Origin: an uncultured Kangiella sp.
GTDB lineage: Bacteria > Pseudomonadota > Gammaproteobacteria > Enterobacterales > Kangiellaceae
Direction: 5' to 3'
Length of the DNA: 64,000 nt
NCBI GenBank assembly: GCA_947503345.1
Contig: CANNCW010000006.1
Location: forward strand, 85,611 to 149,610
Part shown: piece after piece, positions 1 through 10,329 of the stretch
Layout of the letters: every line of letters starts with the position of its first letter
How positions within the stretch are numbered: the first letter of the stretch is position 1
The notes under the pieces: model-generated
The model's input: only the letters and a program-made list of their open reading frames with translations
Databases searched by the model: none
What the model was told of the DNA's origin: nothing
Made by a program: the position numbers and the translations under genes

Positions 1-157
1 CTCTTAATTGCGCATCATCCAGCGCTCCAGTGACTTCCTTACGATAACGAGCAATAAAAGGAACTGTCGAGCCTTCGTTTAGTAAATTTACGGCGGCATC
101 GATTTGTTTTACCGCTACTTTTAGCTCATTGGCGATTTGCTGATTAATTTGTAACAT
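1..157 (-). CDS. tex: Tex, S1-domain RNA-binding transcription accessory protein (N-terminal part only)
   Basis: The minus strand opens with ATG at 157 and stays open to the window edge, giving 52 N-terminal residues. They include the stretch [12 protein letters not shown] followed by LDDAQLR, which is highly characteristic of the Tex N-terminus. Tex is a cytoplasmic nucleic-acid-binding protein with a C-terminal S1 domain, which lies outside this window. In E. coli the homologue (yhgF) is near greB-ompR-envZ. Here it is divergent from ompR with no greB between them. Confidence 0.88.
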   Translation of the reverse strand, partial: MLQINQQIANELKVAVKQIDAAVNLLNEGSTVPFIARYRKEVTGALDDAQLR

Positions 158-338
158 CTTGTTAGGACTTATTGGGAAAAATAAATCGGCATAGTATAGT
201 AGCTGTGTGGTTTTGAAAAGAGGCCATTAAAAAAAGCTTATTAAGATAAAAAAGACCTCTTTAATAACAAATAGTTGGCAAGCGAATAAATCTTTGAGAT
301 TATCCATTTGCGGTCTAAAAACACGAGAAGGATAAGAT

Positions 339-1064
339 ATGACTGAAGAAACTCCCAAAATTTTAGTTGTCGATGATGATGTGCGTCTACGTAGCTTGTT
401 AGAGCGCTATCTCAAAGAGCAAGATTTTATTGTACGTACCGTAGAAAATTCTGAGCAAATGGACCGCTTTTTAGAACGTGAGAATTATCATTTAATGGTT
501 TTAGATCTAATGTTGCCTGGCGAAGACGGACTTTCTATTTGTCGCCGTTTACGATCTGACAATAATCCAATCCCCATCATTATGTTAACCGCTAAAGGCG
601 ACGAAGTGGACCGTATCGTCGGTTTAGAGGTGGGTGCAGATGATTATCTAGCCAAGCCATTTAATCCAAGAGAGTTGTTAGCACGTATTCGGGCGGTATT
701 GCGTCGTCAGGCAAAGCATATTCCTGGCGCTCCTAGTAATTCTGAAACCGTGGTGGCATTTGGCCGCTTTACTCTTAATCTGGCTACTCGTGAGATGACC
801 GACGATGGTAAATCTATCTCTTTGACTAGTGGTGAATTTGCAGTATTAAAATCTTTGGTCGAGCATTCCCGCCAGCCTTTATCACGTGACAAGTTGATGA
901 ATTTGGCACGTGGTCGCGATTACTCTGCTTTAGAGCGCAGTATTGATGTTCAAGTATCGCGTTTACGACGATTAATCGAAGAAGACCCAGCAAATCCACG
1001 TTATATTCAAACCGTTTGGGGCGTGGGCTATGTGTTTGTTCCAGATGGTGGCGAAGCTAGCTAG
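339..1064 (+). CDS. ompR: OmpR, osmolarity response regulator
   Basis: A cytoplasmic response regulator of 241 residues that binds DNA when phosphorylated by EnvZ. The receiver domain (about 7-122) has the acidic pocket VVDDD at 10-14, phosphoacceptor D56 in [11 protein letters not shown], and the conserved lysine in LAKPF. A winged-helix DNA-binding domain follows (about 140-235), with the RLRRLIE recognition-helix region and the terminal VWGVGYVF hairpin typical of OmpR. Length matches E. coli OmpR (239). The start has an AAGGATAAG ribosome site upstream. envZ begins 17 bases downstream, so the two form an operon. Porin targets are inferred from the family only. Confidence 0.96.
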   Translation: MTEETPKILVVDDDVRLRSLLERYLKEQDFIVRTVENSEQMDRFLERENYHLMVLDLMLPGEDGLSICRRLRSDNNPIPIIMLTAKGDEVDRIVGLEVGADDYLAKPFNPRELLARIRAVLRRQAKHIPGAPSNSETVVAFGRFTLNLATREMTDDGKSISLTSGEFAVLKSLVEHSRQPLSRDKLMNLARGRDYSALERSIDVQVSRLRRLIEEDPANPRYIQTVWGVGYVFVPDGGEAS

Positions 1065-1081
1065 ATGTAGCTGGCGATTCT

Positions 1082-2371
1082 ATGGGCTTATTACCTAAAA
1101 CTGCTTTCGGTCGAATTGCATTATTAGTAGGTTGCCTCTTGGTGATTAACCAATTGGTTTCCTACTTTACCATTTCTTGGTATGTCACGAACCCCTCCAT
1201 GAAGCAATTGGTGCAGTTGTTAGCATCGGATGTGAATACCGCTATATTGGTGCAAAGCAATGAATTCTCGCAAGAAGAACGCGAAGAAATCATGGCTGCG
1301 CAGAGTATGGAGCTGGTTTCTACTCGAAATGGCGAACCGAAAGCCTTGCGTGAAGCCCAACCTTATCAAGTCTTAACCGAGAACTTAGCTCAGTATTTGA
1401 AGATCCCTGTTGAAAGGACTGAAATGCGGGTGGAAGAGTCGGACAAAATTTATTATTGGGTTAAGTCCCCGCGCCATACCAATATCTGGATCAGGGTGGC
1501 GATGGAGCCTTTTGAAGGTTTTAACATTCACCCACCATTGGTCTATTTCACGGCTATTTTATTGTTGAGTATTTTAGGCGGCTGGATTTTCACCAAGCAA
1601 ATATCTAGGCCGCTTAGACGCTTGGAATTTGCCGCTCGAGAAATTGGTCGTGGTGACAATCCGGGACAATTACGCGAACAAGGCCTTGAGGAAATGGTCA
1701 CAGTAACTCGAGCCTTTAATCAAATGGCTCGAAATGTTCAACAGCTAGAAGAAGATAGAACCTTATTATTGGCAGGTGTTTCTCATGATTTACGAACACC
1801 TTTAACACGTATTCGTTTAGCTACTGAGTTTATGGGCGAAGCAGAAGCTGAAACAAAAGAAGGTATTATTCGTGACACTGAAGATATGGACCAGATCATT
1901 AACCAGTTTATATCTTTTGTCCGCGATGGGCGTGATGAAAGAGCGAAACCTGGTGACTTGAATGCTTTAGTTGAAGAGTGTGTTCTGGCAAATCGCTTGA
2001 ATGAGGAAGACATTAGCTTTGAACTTGGTGAGATGCAACAAATTGCTTTTAAGCCATTGGCCATGAAAAGATTGACCACCAACTTAATTCAAAATGGACT
2101 AAAGTACGCTGGAGCACCTCTAAAAGTAGTGACTGGCGTTTATGGAAATAGCATTCGAATATCGGTATTTGATCAAGGCGATGGAATTGATGAGGATGAA
2201 ATTGAAAGACTGTTTCAACCGTTTTCTCGAGGTAATACTGCTCGTTCAGGTGGCGGTTCTGGATTGGGGCTAGCGATTGTTCGTCGTATTGCTGAAATGC
2301 ACAAAGGCAAAGTCAGTTTAATTAATCGCCCTGAAGGTGGATTAGAAGCAAGATTTGAAATGCCAAGATAA
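1082..2371 (+). CDS. envZ: EnvZ, osmosensor histidine kinase
   Basis: An inner-membrane sensor kinase of 429 residues that phosphorylates OmpR. It has TM1 (about 10-31), a periplasmic loop, TM2 (about 155-175) and a HAMP segment ([18 protein letters not shown]). The DHp helix has the motif [12 protein letters not shown] with H235 as the expected phosphorylation site (E. coli H243). The catalytic domain shows the N box ([10 protein letters not shown]), the DQGDG G1 box and the [10 protein letters not shown]2 box. The stop codon lies inside a long inverted repeat shared with the convergent hslO end. Confidence 0.95.
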   Translation: MGLLPKTAFGRIALLVGCLLVINQLVSYFTISWYVTNPSMKQLVQLLASDVNTAILVQSNEFSQEEREEIMAAQSMELVSTRNGEPKALREAQPYQVLTENLAQYLKIPVERTEMRVEESDKIYYWVKSPRHTNIWIRVAMEPFEGFNIHPPLVYFTAILLLSILGGWIFTKQISRPLRRLEFAAREIGRGDNPGQLREQGLEEMVTVTRAFNQMARNVQQLEEDRTLLLAGVSHDLRTPLTRIRLATEFMGEAEAETKEGIIRDTEDMDQIINQFISFVRDGRDERAKPGDLNALVEECVLANRLNEEDISFELGEMQQIAFKPLAMKRLTTNLIQNGLKYAGAPLKVVTGVYGNSIRISVFDQGDGIDEDEIERLFQPFSRGNTARSGGGSGLGLAIVRRIAEMHKGKVSLINRPEGGLEARFEMPR

Positions 2372-2386
2372 TTATTATCTTGGCAT
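2360..2386. terminator. Hairpin spanning the envZ stop codon, between convergent envZ and hslO
   Basis: ATGCCAAGATAAT at 2360-2372 is perfectly repeated in inverted form at 2374-2386. The left arm contains the envZ TAA stop (2369-2371). No run of T follows on either strand, so this is not a textbook intrinsic terminator. Its position between two convergent genes (hslO ends at 2411) makes transcription ending or 3'-end protection the likely role. Confidence 0.6.
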
Positions 2387-2410
2387 ATACAAAGAAACTA
2401 GTTAGTAAGT

Positions 2411-3304
2411 TTAATTGATAGAACCTTGATCTGCTTTCGCGGTTAATAATTCCATTATTTGTTGGCGAGTGAAAACTTCTTTATTACTACAAAAATCACA
2501 AACCATTTCGATCTCATTTTGTTCTTCGATAATATTGACCAGTTCCGAAGGATCCAAGGTGGTTAGGGCTGCCATGTTGCGCTCTCTTGAACAACTGCAT
2601 TGGAATTTTATTTCTTTAGCTGGGTAAATACTTACTTCATCCTGATGAAAGAGCCTATAAAGTAAGTCTTGATGTTCTAATTCGAAAGCTTCTTCTGGTT
2701 TGATAGTTCCAGCCAATGCCATAACGTGATCAAATGCTTCTTGCGTTTCCTCATTACCGATACTTGAATCAGCGGCCTGCGGTAAAGTTTGTACAAAGAT
2801 CCCAAAAGCACGATGATGATCCGAAAAGATTTTGATATGAGTAGGTAATTGCTCTGACATATTAAAATAGTCTTCTAAACATTCAGCCAGGGTTGATTTA
2901 TCAAGAGGAACAACCCCTTGGTAGCGTTGGCCTTTGTCTGGATCAATGGTGATCGCTAATTGTCCATTCGCTGTCCATTTTGCAAAATCGAAGGTTTCAT
3001 CAGTAATCAGATCGGCAAAATCCTCATTAATTTGCAATAAACCACGAATATTGCCTTGATGATCGCATTCAACTAACAATAATTTAACAACCGATGCGCT
3101 TTGCAATTGCAGTGCCACTCGACCTTCAATTTTAATGATGTCTGCTAATAAACAACAAGCTGCGAGTGCTTCTGATAATAAATGACGGACTTCTTTTGGG
3201 TATTGGTGTTGATCACAGATAGTATCAATACTGTTATTTAAAGAAACTATTTCGCCTCGAATAGGAAGTTGGGCAAAGCTGAAGCGCTGAATTTGGTCGC
3301 TCAT
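2411..3304 (-). CDS. hslO: Hsp33, redox-activated chaperone HslO
   Basis: A cytoplasmic holdase chaperone of 297 residues, switched on by oxidation of a zinc-bound cysteine cluster. The C-terminus has the paired motifs CSCSRER and, about 30 residues later, CDFC; these are the four zinc/disulfide cysteines of Hsp33 (CxC...CxxC). The N-terminal region begins DQIQRFSF and matches the Hsp33 substrate-binding fold. It lies 42 bases after hslR on the same strand, the order seen in E. coli, and is probably co-transcribed with it. Confidence 0.95.
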   Translation of the reverse strand: MSDQIQRFSFAQLPIRGEIVSLNNSIDTICDQHQYPKEVRHLLSEALAACCLLADIIKIEGRVALQLQSASVVKLLLVECDHQGNIRGLLQINEDFADLITDETFDFAKWTANGQLAITIDPDKGQRYQGVVPLDKSTLAECLEDYFNMSEQLPTHIKIFSDHHRAFGIFVQTLPQAADSSIGNEETQEAFDHVMALAGTIKPEEAFELEHQDLLYRLFHQDEVSIYPAKEIKFQCSCSRERNMAALTTLDPSELVNIIEEQNEIEMVCDFCSNKEVFTRQQIMELLTAKADQGSIN

Positions 3305-3346
3305 GATGATTTATCTTTTCAATGTAATGTTTCAATTATATAAGAC

Positions 3347-3736
3347 TTATTCTTGCTCGCGAAGAAATTTATGGATTTGTCTTCTTTGTTTCTTATCAGG
3401 TTTAGCATTGGAAAATGGCATTGACTGTCGTTGAACCTGTAATTCTTCACTTTTGGCAATACTTTCTGCTGTTTCCTTATATAGCGCTTGGGCGACTGTG
3501 GCAGGACCGCGTTGTTCTGATAAAGCTTGAACTACAACGGTTTTTTGTTGATGGCCTTGCATGAGGCGAATTTCCATACCAGTAGATACTTGGCGATTAG
3601 CTTTACCTTTGACACCATCACAATGGACCTTGCCACCATCAATCGCTTTCTTTGCTAAAGAGCGAGTTTTATAGAAACGAGCAGCCCAAAGCCACTTATC
3701 TAATCTTACACTGCCAATGGCATGAGTATCGACCAC
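3347..3736 (-). CDS. hslR: Hsp15, ribosome-associated heat-shock protein HslR
   Basis: A small S4-domain RNA-binding protein (129 residues) that in E. coli binds free 50S subunits carrying a nascent chain. The S4 segment VRLDKWLWAARFYKTRSLAKKAI is immediately recognisable, followed by a basic C-terminus (KPDKKQRRQIHKFLRE). The start is GTG at 3736; no ATG exists upstream of the S4 motif, and an AGGAG ribosome site lies about 9 bases before the GTG. It is the first gene of hslR-hslO and is divergent from gspC. Confidence 0.93.
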   Translation of the reverse strand: MVDTHAIGSVRLDKWLWAARFYKTRSLAKKAIDGGKVHCDGVKGKANRQVSTGMEIRLMQGHQQKTVVVQALSEQRGPATVAQALYKETAESIAKSEELQVQRQSMPFSNAKPDKKQRRQIHKFLREQE

Positions 3737-3812
3737 TTATCTAATCTCCTGACTTTACTATGACTATTCTATAAGTTTCTTTACGTATCATATACTTGCA
3801 TTATTTTATTTT

Positions 3813-3840
3813 GCATGGGAAGATTTAATTATAAATCAAA
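3813..3840 (-). promoter_or_regulatory. Possible sigma-32 promoter of hslR-hslO
   Basis: On the minus strand TTTGAT is followed after 14 bases by TCCCATGC, a partial match to the heat-shock consensus (CTTGAA, 13-15 bases, CCCCATNT). It lies about 75 bases before the hslR GTG. Heat-shock control of this pair is known in E. coli. The match is weaker than the one before hslV. Confidence 0.35.
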
Positions 3841-3958
3841 TTGATAATTTAAGTTTAAGTTAATCAATATTAGCTGATAGCTTAAATTAAGGGACTCGGC
3901 TTATGGGGATAGTATTAAGCCAATACTTAAGGATAGTGTTAATCTATAAATATTACTA

Positions 3959-4930
3959 ATGAATACGTCAAATCAAAACATTTCTAATTTTTGGAAAGCA
4001 AATTCTGGCCTCTTGACTAAAGCCGTTGCCATCATTTTTTTGCTTTTAGCACTTTATGTTCTCGCGAAATTGGTATGGTTGTGGGTGGATTATAATCAAC
4101 CCAAACTCATTCAACAAACTTCAAGTGAACAAGCAGTAACTTCTTCTAAAAGTAATGTAAATGTAAATAAGATTGTTCAAATGCATTTATTTGGTCAATC
4201 CAGTGCCGAAGAAGTCGTTGATGAGCAAGTCAGTGGAGAAACCAAGCTGAGTCTAAAATTGATCGGTGTTTATGTGGACTCTGACGACAAGCTTAGCAGC
4301 GCTATCATTAGAAGTGGCGCAGAAGAAAAAGTCTACTGGATTGGAGATCAGTTAAAAGGTGTCGGTAGTAGAAAAGTAGAATTAAAAAAGGTTGAACCAT
4401 TAAGAGTAATAATCCGTAACAGCGGTAGAAATGAGACTTTAACCTTGTTAGAGCAGTTAAATAAGAAAGTATTAAACTCTGCTGCTAAACCAAAAGAAGT
4501 AAAAAGCGAGACAGATGGTAAAACCATTGATAAGCGCCGTGATTCGCGTTTAAGCAAAGATTTAGCAGATATTAGAGATAAATTAACTCAAAGCCCGCAA
4601 TCTTATGCTGATTTAGCGAAGTTTGAAGTGGTAACTGATAATGCCGGTCAAGTGTCTGGGTTTAAAGTCGCTCCTGGTAAAGATCCGAGAATGTTTAGTC
4701 GCTTAGGTTTGCGACGTAACGATGTAGTAACTTCTATTAATGGTCAAGCCTTGAGCAACCAAGCGTATTGGACCATGCTTGAGCAATTACAAACGGCAGA
4801 GACTTTGGAAGTTAATATTGAACGTAATGGACAGCCCATTACTTTATTACTGAATATGGGGGCAGGGCAAACATCCAATCAAACGGAAACAAAGCCAGGC
4901 AATAGAAGTAGAGAATTATCAATTCAATAG
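3959..4930 (+). CDS. gspC: GspC, type II secretion inner-membrane coupling protein
   Basis: A bitopic inner-membrane protein (323 residues) that links the cytoplasmic-membrane platform to the outer-membrane secretin. It has one TM helix near the N-terminus (about 20-42), then the periplasmic homology region (LSLKLIGVYVDSDDKLSSAII) that contacts GspD. A C-terminal PDZ domain (about 215-305) includes FSRLGLRRNDVVTSINGQ. It is the first gene of gspC-N. The ribosome site before the ATG is weak: AAGGA lies about 28 bases away. Confidence 0.93.
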   Translation: MNTSNQNISNFWKANSGLLTKAVAIIFLLLALYVLAKLVWLWVDYNQPKLIQQTSSEQAVTSSKSNVNVNKIVQMHLFGQSSAEEVVDEQVSGETKLSLKLIGVYVDSDDKLSSAIIRSGAEEKVYWIGDQLKGVGSRKVELKKVEPLRVIIRNSGRNETLTLLEQLNKKVLNSAAKPKEVKSETDGKTIDKRRDSRLSKDLADIRDKLTQSPQSYADLAKFEVVTDNAGQVSGFKVAPGKDPRMFSRLGLRRNDVVTSINGQALSNQAYWTMLEQLQTAETLEVNIERNGQPITLLLNMGAGQTSNQTETKPGNRSRELSIQ

Positions 4931-4965
4931 TTTTTAAGGACTAAAAACATATAAGAGTAGAGTGT

Positions 4966-7047
4966 ATGAATACAAAACATAAATTAATTACAACGGCAAC
5001 TAGTTTAGGATTGTTACTAGCGTCCTTCGCTGCTGATGCTGAGCGCTTAAATGTTCGCGATGCAGATATTCGAGAAGTGGTAGAAACAGTAGCTAGGATC
5101 ACTGGCAAAAATATGATTGTGGATCCTCGGGTTTCACAGAAGAAAATTACCATTATTTCTAATCAGGATAGTACCAAGGCTGAAATCTATCGCACTTTTA
5201 TTGCAGCACTAAAAATTCACGGTTTCCAAGCAATTGAAGTAGATAAAAATACCGTTAAAATTATTCAAGAAGCCAAAGCGAGAGCTGAGCCAGGTCCGGT
5301 AAATCCAAGCAATCCATTACGTTATGGCGATACTTATGTCACTCAAATTATTCCAGTGAATAATGTAAATGCTCAACAATTAGTGAATGTTTTAAGACCA
5401 ATGGTTTCTGCCACTTCGGGACAGATGTTGGCAGTTCAAGGCACTAACACGATAATCTTGCATGACTCTGCTTCTAACGTTAAACGATTAAAAGATATTA
5501 TCGCTAGAACCGATAGAGCAAATGACGAAGAGATAGAAGTAGTTCCCTTGCAACACGCATCAGCTACCGAGGTAGTTAGAATTCTGGATGCGATTACCAA
5601 AGATGGTGGTGGTCAACAACAAGTTAACCAAATTCAAGCGCCTAAATTTGTTGCTGACGAGAGAATGAATACGATTTTGTTGAGTGCGACTGACAAAGCG
5701 AGAGTGAGACTACGTGCTTTAATCGCTAGTTTAGATCGCCAACAAAGCTCTACCGGTAATACTAAAACAATTTTCTTAAAATACGCCAAAGCAGAAGAAG
5801 TTAAAGAAGTGCTCTCAGGCATCGGCGAATATAAGCAAAAAGAGGAATCTGGAGCTGCAGGCCAATCACCAGCAGGTGCACGTTCGCAAAAGTCTTTATA
5901 CAGTATCCAGTCGCATGAAGAAACTAACGCCTTAGTTTTGACTGCACCACCCGATATGATGCGTGAATTCGAGTCAGTGGTGAATAGCTTGGATATTCGT
6001 CGCAAACAAGTACATGTAGAAGCGATTATCGTTGAGATTTCTGATCGTAAGGCGCGTGAATTAGGAATTCAGTGGTTGTTCTCACCTTCGGGTGATGGCA
6101 CTCGCCCTGCAGGCATTATTAACTTTGGTTCTATTGGTCAAATAGCTGGTGGTGTTCAGTCAGGACGTGATTATACAGAAGAAACGGTAACTCGTGATAC
6201 TGACGGTTTTGTAACTGGTAGTGTTTCAACTACTGTTAGAGGCGACGGTGGAGCAGCGCTAGCACAAGTTTTGGCTGGATTATCCGGAGCTGGTATAGGG
6301 TTAGCAAGAACTTCTGATTCAGGTTTAAGCTGGGGTGCATTTATTAACGCCCTGGAAGGTGTGACTGATTCAAACACTTTAGCGCGTCCTAGTATCACTA
6401 CTTTAGATAACACCGAAGCCGAGTTTAGTGCAGGTCAAGAAATTCCGATTATTACAGGCGCAACTTTAGGTAATAATAACTCGAATCCATTCCAAAATGT
6501 CGACCGCAAGGATATTGGTGTTTCTTTAAAAATTAAGCCACAAATTAACGAAGGCAATCACGTTCGTTTAGACATTGAACAAGAGGTTTCATCTTTAGCA
6601 GGCGCTACTCAAGTGGACGTAGTTACCAATAAGCGTAAAGTGAAGACATCTGTATTAGTTCCAGACGGCGGTATGGTTGTGTTAGGTGGTTTAATTGATG
6701 ACACTATTAATGAAAGTGAACAAAAAGTACCGCTATTAGGTGATGTTCCTTTGCTGGGTAATTTGTTTAAGTCGCGCGGTACCACTAAAGAAAAACGTAA
6801 TTTAATGGTATTTATCCATCCTCGCGTATTAAAAGACGATGCCGAACTAAGACAAGTGAGTTCAGCAAAGTACAGTTATATGCGTGCTCAACAGCTAGAG
6901 AAATTAGCGGATGGAATAAACTTGATGCCAGGTGAAGATGCACATGTAATGCCAACCTATGATGAAGCATTAGTGTTACCACCTAGTTTTGAAGAATATA
7001 TGGATAAAGAAAATCAGCAAGATGCTGATGACAACGGCAAGGATTAA
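4966..7047 (+). CDS. gspD: GspD, type II secretion secretin
   Basis: The outer-membrane channel subunit of the type II system (693 residues). It has a signal peptide ending about ADA-E (25/26), an N0 domain ([22 protein letters not shown]) and the N1-N3 repeats. The C-terminal secretin domain contains [16 protein letters not shown] and [11 protein letters not shown] glycine-rich segment around residues 400-440 corresponds to the secretin core/gate region. It follows gspC by 35 bases, and gspE starts 2 bases after its stop. No dedicated pilotin gene lies in this cluster. Confidence 0.96.
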   Translation: MNTKHKLITTATSLGLLLASFAADAERLNVRDADIREVVETVARITGKNMIVDPRVSQKKITIISNQDSTKAEIYRTFIAALKIHGFQAIEVDKNTVKIIQEAKARAEPGPVNPSNPLRYGDTYVTQIIPVNNVNAQQLVNVLRPMVSATSGQMLAVQGTNTIILHDSASNVKRLKDIIARTDRANDEEIEVVPLQHASATEVVRILDAITKDGGGQQQVNQIQAPKFVADERMNTILLSATDKARVRLRALIASLDRQQSSTGNTKTIFLKYAKAEEVKEVLSGIGEYKQKEESGAAGQSPAGARSQKSLYSIQSHEETNALVLTAPPDMMREFESVVNSLDIRRKQVHVEAIIVEISDRKARELGIQWLFSPSGDGTRPAGIINFGSIGQIAGGVQSGRDYTEETVTRDTDGFVTGSVSTTVRGDGGAALAQVLAGLSGAGIGLARTSDSGLSWGAFINALEGVTDSNTLARPSITTLDNTEAEFSAGQEIPIITGATLGNNNSNPFQNVDRKDIGVSLKIKPQINEGNHVRLDIEQEVSSLAGATQVDVVTNKRKVKTSVLVPDGGMVVLGGLIDDTINESEQKVPLLGDVPLLGNLFKSRGTTKEKRNLMVFIHPRVLKDDAELRQVSSAKYSYMRAQQLEKLADGINLMPGEDAHVMPTYDEALVLPPSFEEYMDKENQQDADDNGKD

Positions 7048-7049
7048 TT

Positions 7050-8567
7050 ATGGCCGAGCAATTATTGTCAGAAATGGAAACGACTGAGTCAGTTTTCGAC
7101 AGTTTTAGACCCCTGCCTTTTAGTTTTGCTAAAAGGCACGGAGTCTTTCTAACGCAAACAGGTAATGGCTTAAACTGCTTTTTACGTGAAGGCACTCCTC
7201 CAACTGCTTTATTAGAAGTTAAACGCCACTGCAATAATGATTTTGAAGTGATTAAGTTAGCTGAAGAAGAATTTGAATCCGAACTCAGCGCTTATTACCA
7301 ATCAGGAACGGGTGGTGCGCAACAAGCGATGGATGATCTTGGCGAAGAAATGGATCTGTTTAAGTTGGCCGAAGAGTTGCCTGAAACAGAAGATTTGCTC
7401 GAAGCAGAAGATGATGCACCTATCATTAAACTTATTAATGCTTTGTTGACAGAAGCCATTAAAGAAAACGCTTCAGATATTCATATTGAAACTTTTGAAA
7501 AAACCTTATCCGTACGTTTTCGTGTGGATGGTGTGCTGCGTGAAGTTTTACAACCAAGTCGTAAATTAGCACCTTTATTAGTTTCTCGTATTAAAGTTAT
7601 GGCAAAGCTGGATATTGCAGAAAAACGTATCCCCCAAGATGGTCGTATTGCATTAAGAATTGCCAATCGCGCTGTTGATGTTCGTGTATCGACGATGCCA
7701 TCGTCTCATGGCGAGCGAGTTGTTTTGCGTTTATTAGATAAAGAAGCAGGTCGCTTAGAATTTTCTGCCCTTGGAATGCAACAAGACAGTATGGACTTAA
7801 TGAGCGGTTTATTGCATAAACCTCATGGCATTATTTTGGTAACGGGTCCTACGGGTTCTGGTAAAACTACGACTTTATACGCAGGTTTATCGTTGCTTAA
7901 TAATTCAAGTCGTAACATTTTAACGGTTGAAGATCCCATTGAGTATTTGATTGATGGCATTGGCCAGACCCAAGTTAATCCAAAAGTTGATATGACTTTT
8001 GCTCGTGGATTGCGCGCGATTTTACGACAAGATCCAGATGTAGTGATGGTTGGTGAGATCCGTGATTTAGAGACTGCACAAATTGCAGTACAAGCATCTT
8101 TAACCGGCCATTTGGTACTTTCAACTTTACATACCAATACCGCAGTCGGTGCTGTTACCCGTATGCAAGACATGGGTGTTGAGCCTTTCTTATTGTCTTC
8201 GTCCATTCTTGGAGTATTAGCTCAGCGTTTAGTACGTCGATTGTGCCCAGAGTGTAAGCGTTCAGATACGGCTAACGAAAAAGAATGTGAGTTAATGGGC
8301 TTTGATAAAAATAACCCTCCAACTATTTATCACCCAGAAGGTTGTGAAGCTTGTAGCTATCGAGGTTATAACGGTCGTCAAGGTATTTATGAATTGTTAG
8401 TCATTGATGAGACTATGCGAACCATGATCCATGATAATACCAGTGAGCAAGAGATGGAGCGTCACGCTCGAAAATTTACTCCAGGTATTCGTTCCGATGG
8501 TCGTGATCGTGTTTTACAAGGAATAACCACAGTCGAAGAAGTCTTGCGCGTTACTCGTGAAGACTAA
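7050..8567 (+). CDS. gspE: GspE, type II secretion ATPase
   Basis: A cytoplasmic hexameric ATPase (505 residues) that powers pseudopilus assembly. The N-terminal N1E region binds GspL. Walker [16 protein letters not shown] lies at about residues 266-280, the Asp box reads LTVEDPIEY, and Walker B reads [15 protein letters not shown] four-cysteine zinc element (CPECKRS ... CEACSYRGY) precedes the C-terminus, as in GspE/PilB. The start follows the gspD stop by 2 bases, with AAGGA inside the gspD end as ribosome site, indicating tight coupling. Confidence 0.97.
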   Translation: MAEQLLSEMETTESVFDSFRPLPFSFAKRHGVFLTQTGNGLNCFLREGTPPTALLEVKRHCNNDFEVIKLAEEEFESELSAYYQSGTGGAQQAMDDLGEEMDLFKLAEELPETEDLLEAEDDAPIIKLINALLTEAIKENASDIHIETFEKTLSVRFRVDGVLREVLQPSRKLAPLLVSRIKVMAKLDIAEKRIPQDGRIALRIANRAVDVRVSTMPSSHGERVVLRLLDKEAGRLEFSALGMQQDSMDLMSGLLHKPHGIILVTGPTGSGKTTTLYAGLSLLNNSSRNILTVEDPIEYLIDGIGQTQVNPKVDMTFARGLRAILRQDPDVVMVGEIRDLETAQIAVQASLTGHLVLSTLHTNTAVGAVTRMQDMGVEPFLLSSSILGVLAQRLVRRLCPECKRSDTANEKECELMGFDKNNPPTIYHPEGCEACSYRGYNGRQGIYELLVIDETMRTMIHDNTSEQEMERHARKFTPGIRSDGRDRVLQGITTVEEVLRVTRED

Positions 8568-8609
8568 TGTCACGTATTTAGGTAAAGAAAAAGTTAGAGG
8601 TTAAGATTT

Positions 8610-9833
8610 ATGGCTGCTTTTGAATACGTTGCGTTAAACTCGAAAGGTCGCGAAAAAAAAGGTGTGCTTGAGGGCGATACGGCGAAACAAATTCGCCAGC
8701 AATTACGTGACAAAGGTTTTACACCGCTAGAAATTTTGCACATTGGTGATAGCACTAAACCAGAATCTCAAAAAGGTTATGGAATAGGTGGCGCTTCTAT
8801 GAGTGTTGCTGATTTGGCGCTTGTCACTCGTCAATTAGCAACTTTAGTAAAAGCCGCTTTACCGATTGAAGAAGCATTAAAAGCTGTAGCTGAACAAACC
8901 GAAAAGCCAAAGATAAAAAGTATTATTTTAGGTGTTCGCGCTAAAGTTATGGAAGGTCATACGCTTGCAGATGGTATGGCGGAATTCCCTAAAGTATTTA
9001 ATGAGCTATATCGCTCGATGGTTGCTGCAGGGGAACGTGCCGGCCATTTAGATACGGTACTGAATCGTTTGGCGGATTATACAGAGCGACGTCATAAAAT
9101 CCGCGGGAAAATTACGGCAGCAATGGTGTACCCAATTGTATTGATTACCGTAGCGGTAACAGTAGTGGTCTTATTAATGATATTCGCCGTACCAAAAATT
9201 GTTGCGCAGTTTACTACTTCCGGCCAAGAACTACCTTTTGCTACCAAACTATTAATTGGCATGAGTGACTTCTTATCCTCATATGCAGGTTTGTTTACGG
9301 GCTTAGGGATTATTGGCGCGATAGTTTTATTTTCATTATGGCTTAGAAATCCAGAAAATAAAAAACGCTGGCACGCGAAACTATTGAAGTTGCCTGTGAT
9401 TGGACGTTTGTCGAAAAACTTAAACACTTCTCAGTTCGCGAGTACTTTAAGTATTCTTCATTCCAGTGGCGTTCCTTTATTGGAAGCGATGAATATTGGT
9501 GGCAAAGTACTGACCAATTTAAAAATGCGTGAAGCGGTTTATGACGCTTCACTAAAAGTTCGAGAAGGCGCTAGCCTGAAAAATGCCTTAGAGCAAACCA
9601 GACTTTTCCCTCCTATGATGATTCATATGATTGGTAGTGGTGAAGCCAGTGGTGAGCTTGAAGATATGCTGCAACAAGTTTCTGATAATCAAGATTCCCA
9701 ATTTGAAAACAGTGTGGATATCGCGCTGAATATTATGGGACCAATGATTATTTTATGTTTAGGTGGAATGGTGTTCTTTATTGTATTGGCGATGATGTTG
9801 CCAATCTTTGAATTGACTAGCTCCATCGGTTAA
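8610..9833 (+). CDS. gspF: GspF, type II secretion inner-membrane platform protein
   Basis: A polytopic inner-membrane protein of 407 residues. Two tandem T2SSF cytoplasmic domains are visible (about 70-195 and 275-395), each followed by membrane helices: VYPIVLITVAVTVVVLLMIF, the segment near 215-240, and the C-terminal IMGPMIILCLGGMVFFIVLAMMLPIF. The motif LPIEEALKAVAEQTEKPK is typical. It forms the platform around which GspE works, lies 42 bases after gspE and is read in the same operon. Confidence 0.96.
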   Translation: MAAFEYVALNSKGREKKGVLEGDTAKQIRQQLRDKGFTPLEILHIGDSTKPESQKGYGIGGASMSVADLALVTRQLATLVKAALPIEEALKAVAEQTEKPKIKSIILGVRAKVMEGHTLADGMAEFPKVFNELYRSMVAAGERAGHLDTVLNRLADYTERRHKIRGKITAAMVYPIVLITVAVTVVVLLMIFAVPKIVAQFTTSGQELPFATKLLIGMSDFLSSYAGLFTGLGIIGAIVLFSLWLRNPENKKRWHAKLLKLPVIGRLSKNLNTSQFASTLSILHSSGVPLLEAMNIGGKVLTNLKMREAVYDASLKVREGASLKNALEQTRLFPPMMIHMIGSGEASGELEDMLQQVSDNQDSQFENSVDIALNIMGPMIILCLGGMVFFIVLAMMLPIFELTSSIG

Positions 9834-9855
9834 GTGTTCTATTAAGAGAGAAAAA

Positions 9856-10329
9856 ATGAAAAAACTAGTATTAAATAAAGCAAAAGGTTTCACAATCACT
9901 GAAATATTAGTAGCTTTGGCAATTGTTGCCATTATGTCTACTGTAATTGCGGTTAATTTTTTAGGGAAAACGGAAGAAGCAAAATTTACACGCGTAAAAG
10001 GTGATCTAACCAACTTGCAGTCGGCACTAATGAGCTACTATAACGATAATGGTTTTTTTCCGACAACTGATCAAGGTTTAGATGCTTTGGTTAGAAAGCC
10101 AACTCTAGAACCAGTACCAAACAATTACCAGCGTGGTGGTTATATTTCTGGTGGTGGCGTTGTAAATGACCCTTGGGGTAAGCCATACCAATATATTTCT
10201 CCAGGCATTGAAAACGATTATGAATTGTTCTCAATGGGGGCTGATGGTCGCCCAGGTGGTGAGGGTAAATTCCAAGATATTGGTGTTTGGAATATGAACG
10301 CAATTAACTTCAATGCTGAGAATCAGTAG
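9856..10329 (+). CDS. gspG: GspG, major pseudopilin
   Basis: The main subunit of the type II pseudopilus (157 residues). A short basic leader ends in KAKG; cleavage before FTITEILVALAIVAIM leaves Phe+1 and Glu+5, the prepilin-peptidase signature. The C-terminal part carries the GspG signature (NDPWGKPYQYISPG and FSMGADGRPGGEG), which includes the calcium-binding loop. The prepilin peptidase itself is not in this window. The gspH start overlaps its end by 17 bases. Confidence 0.96.
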   Translation: MKKLVLNKAKGFTITEILVALAIVAIMSTVIAVNFLGKTEEAKFTRVKGDLTNLQSALMSYYNDNGFFPTTDQGLDALVRKPTLEPVPNNYQRGGYISGGGVVNDPWGKPYQYISPGIENDYELFSMGADGRPGGEGKFQDIGVWNMNAINFNAENQ

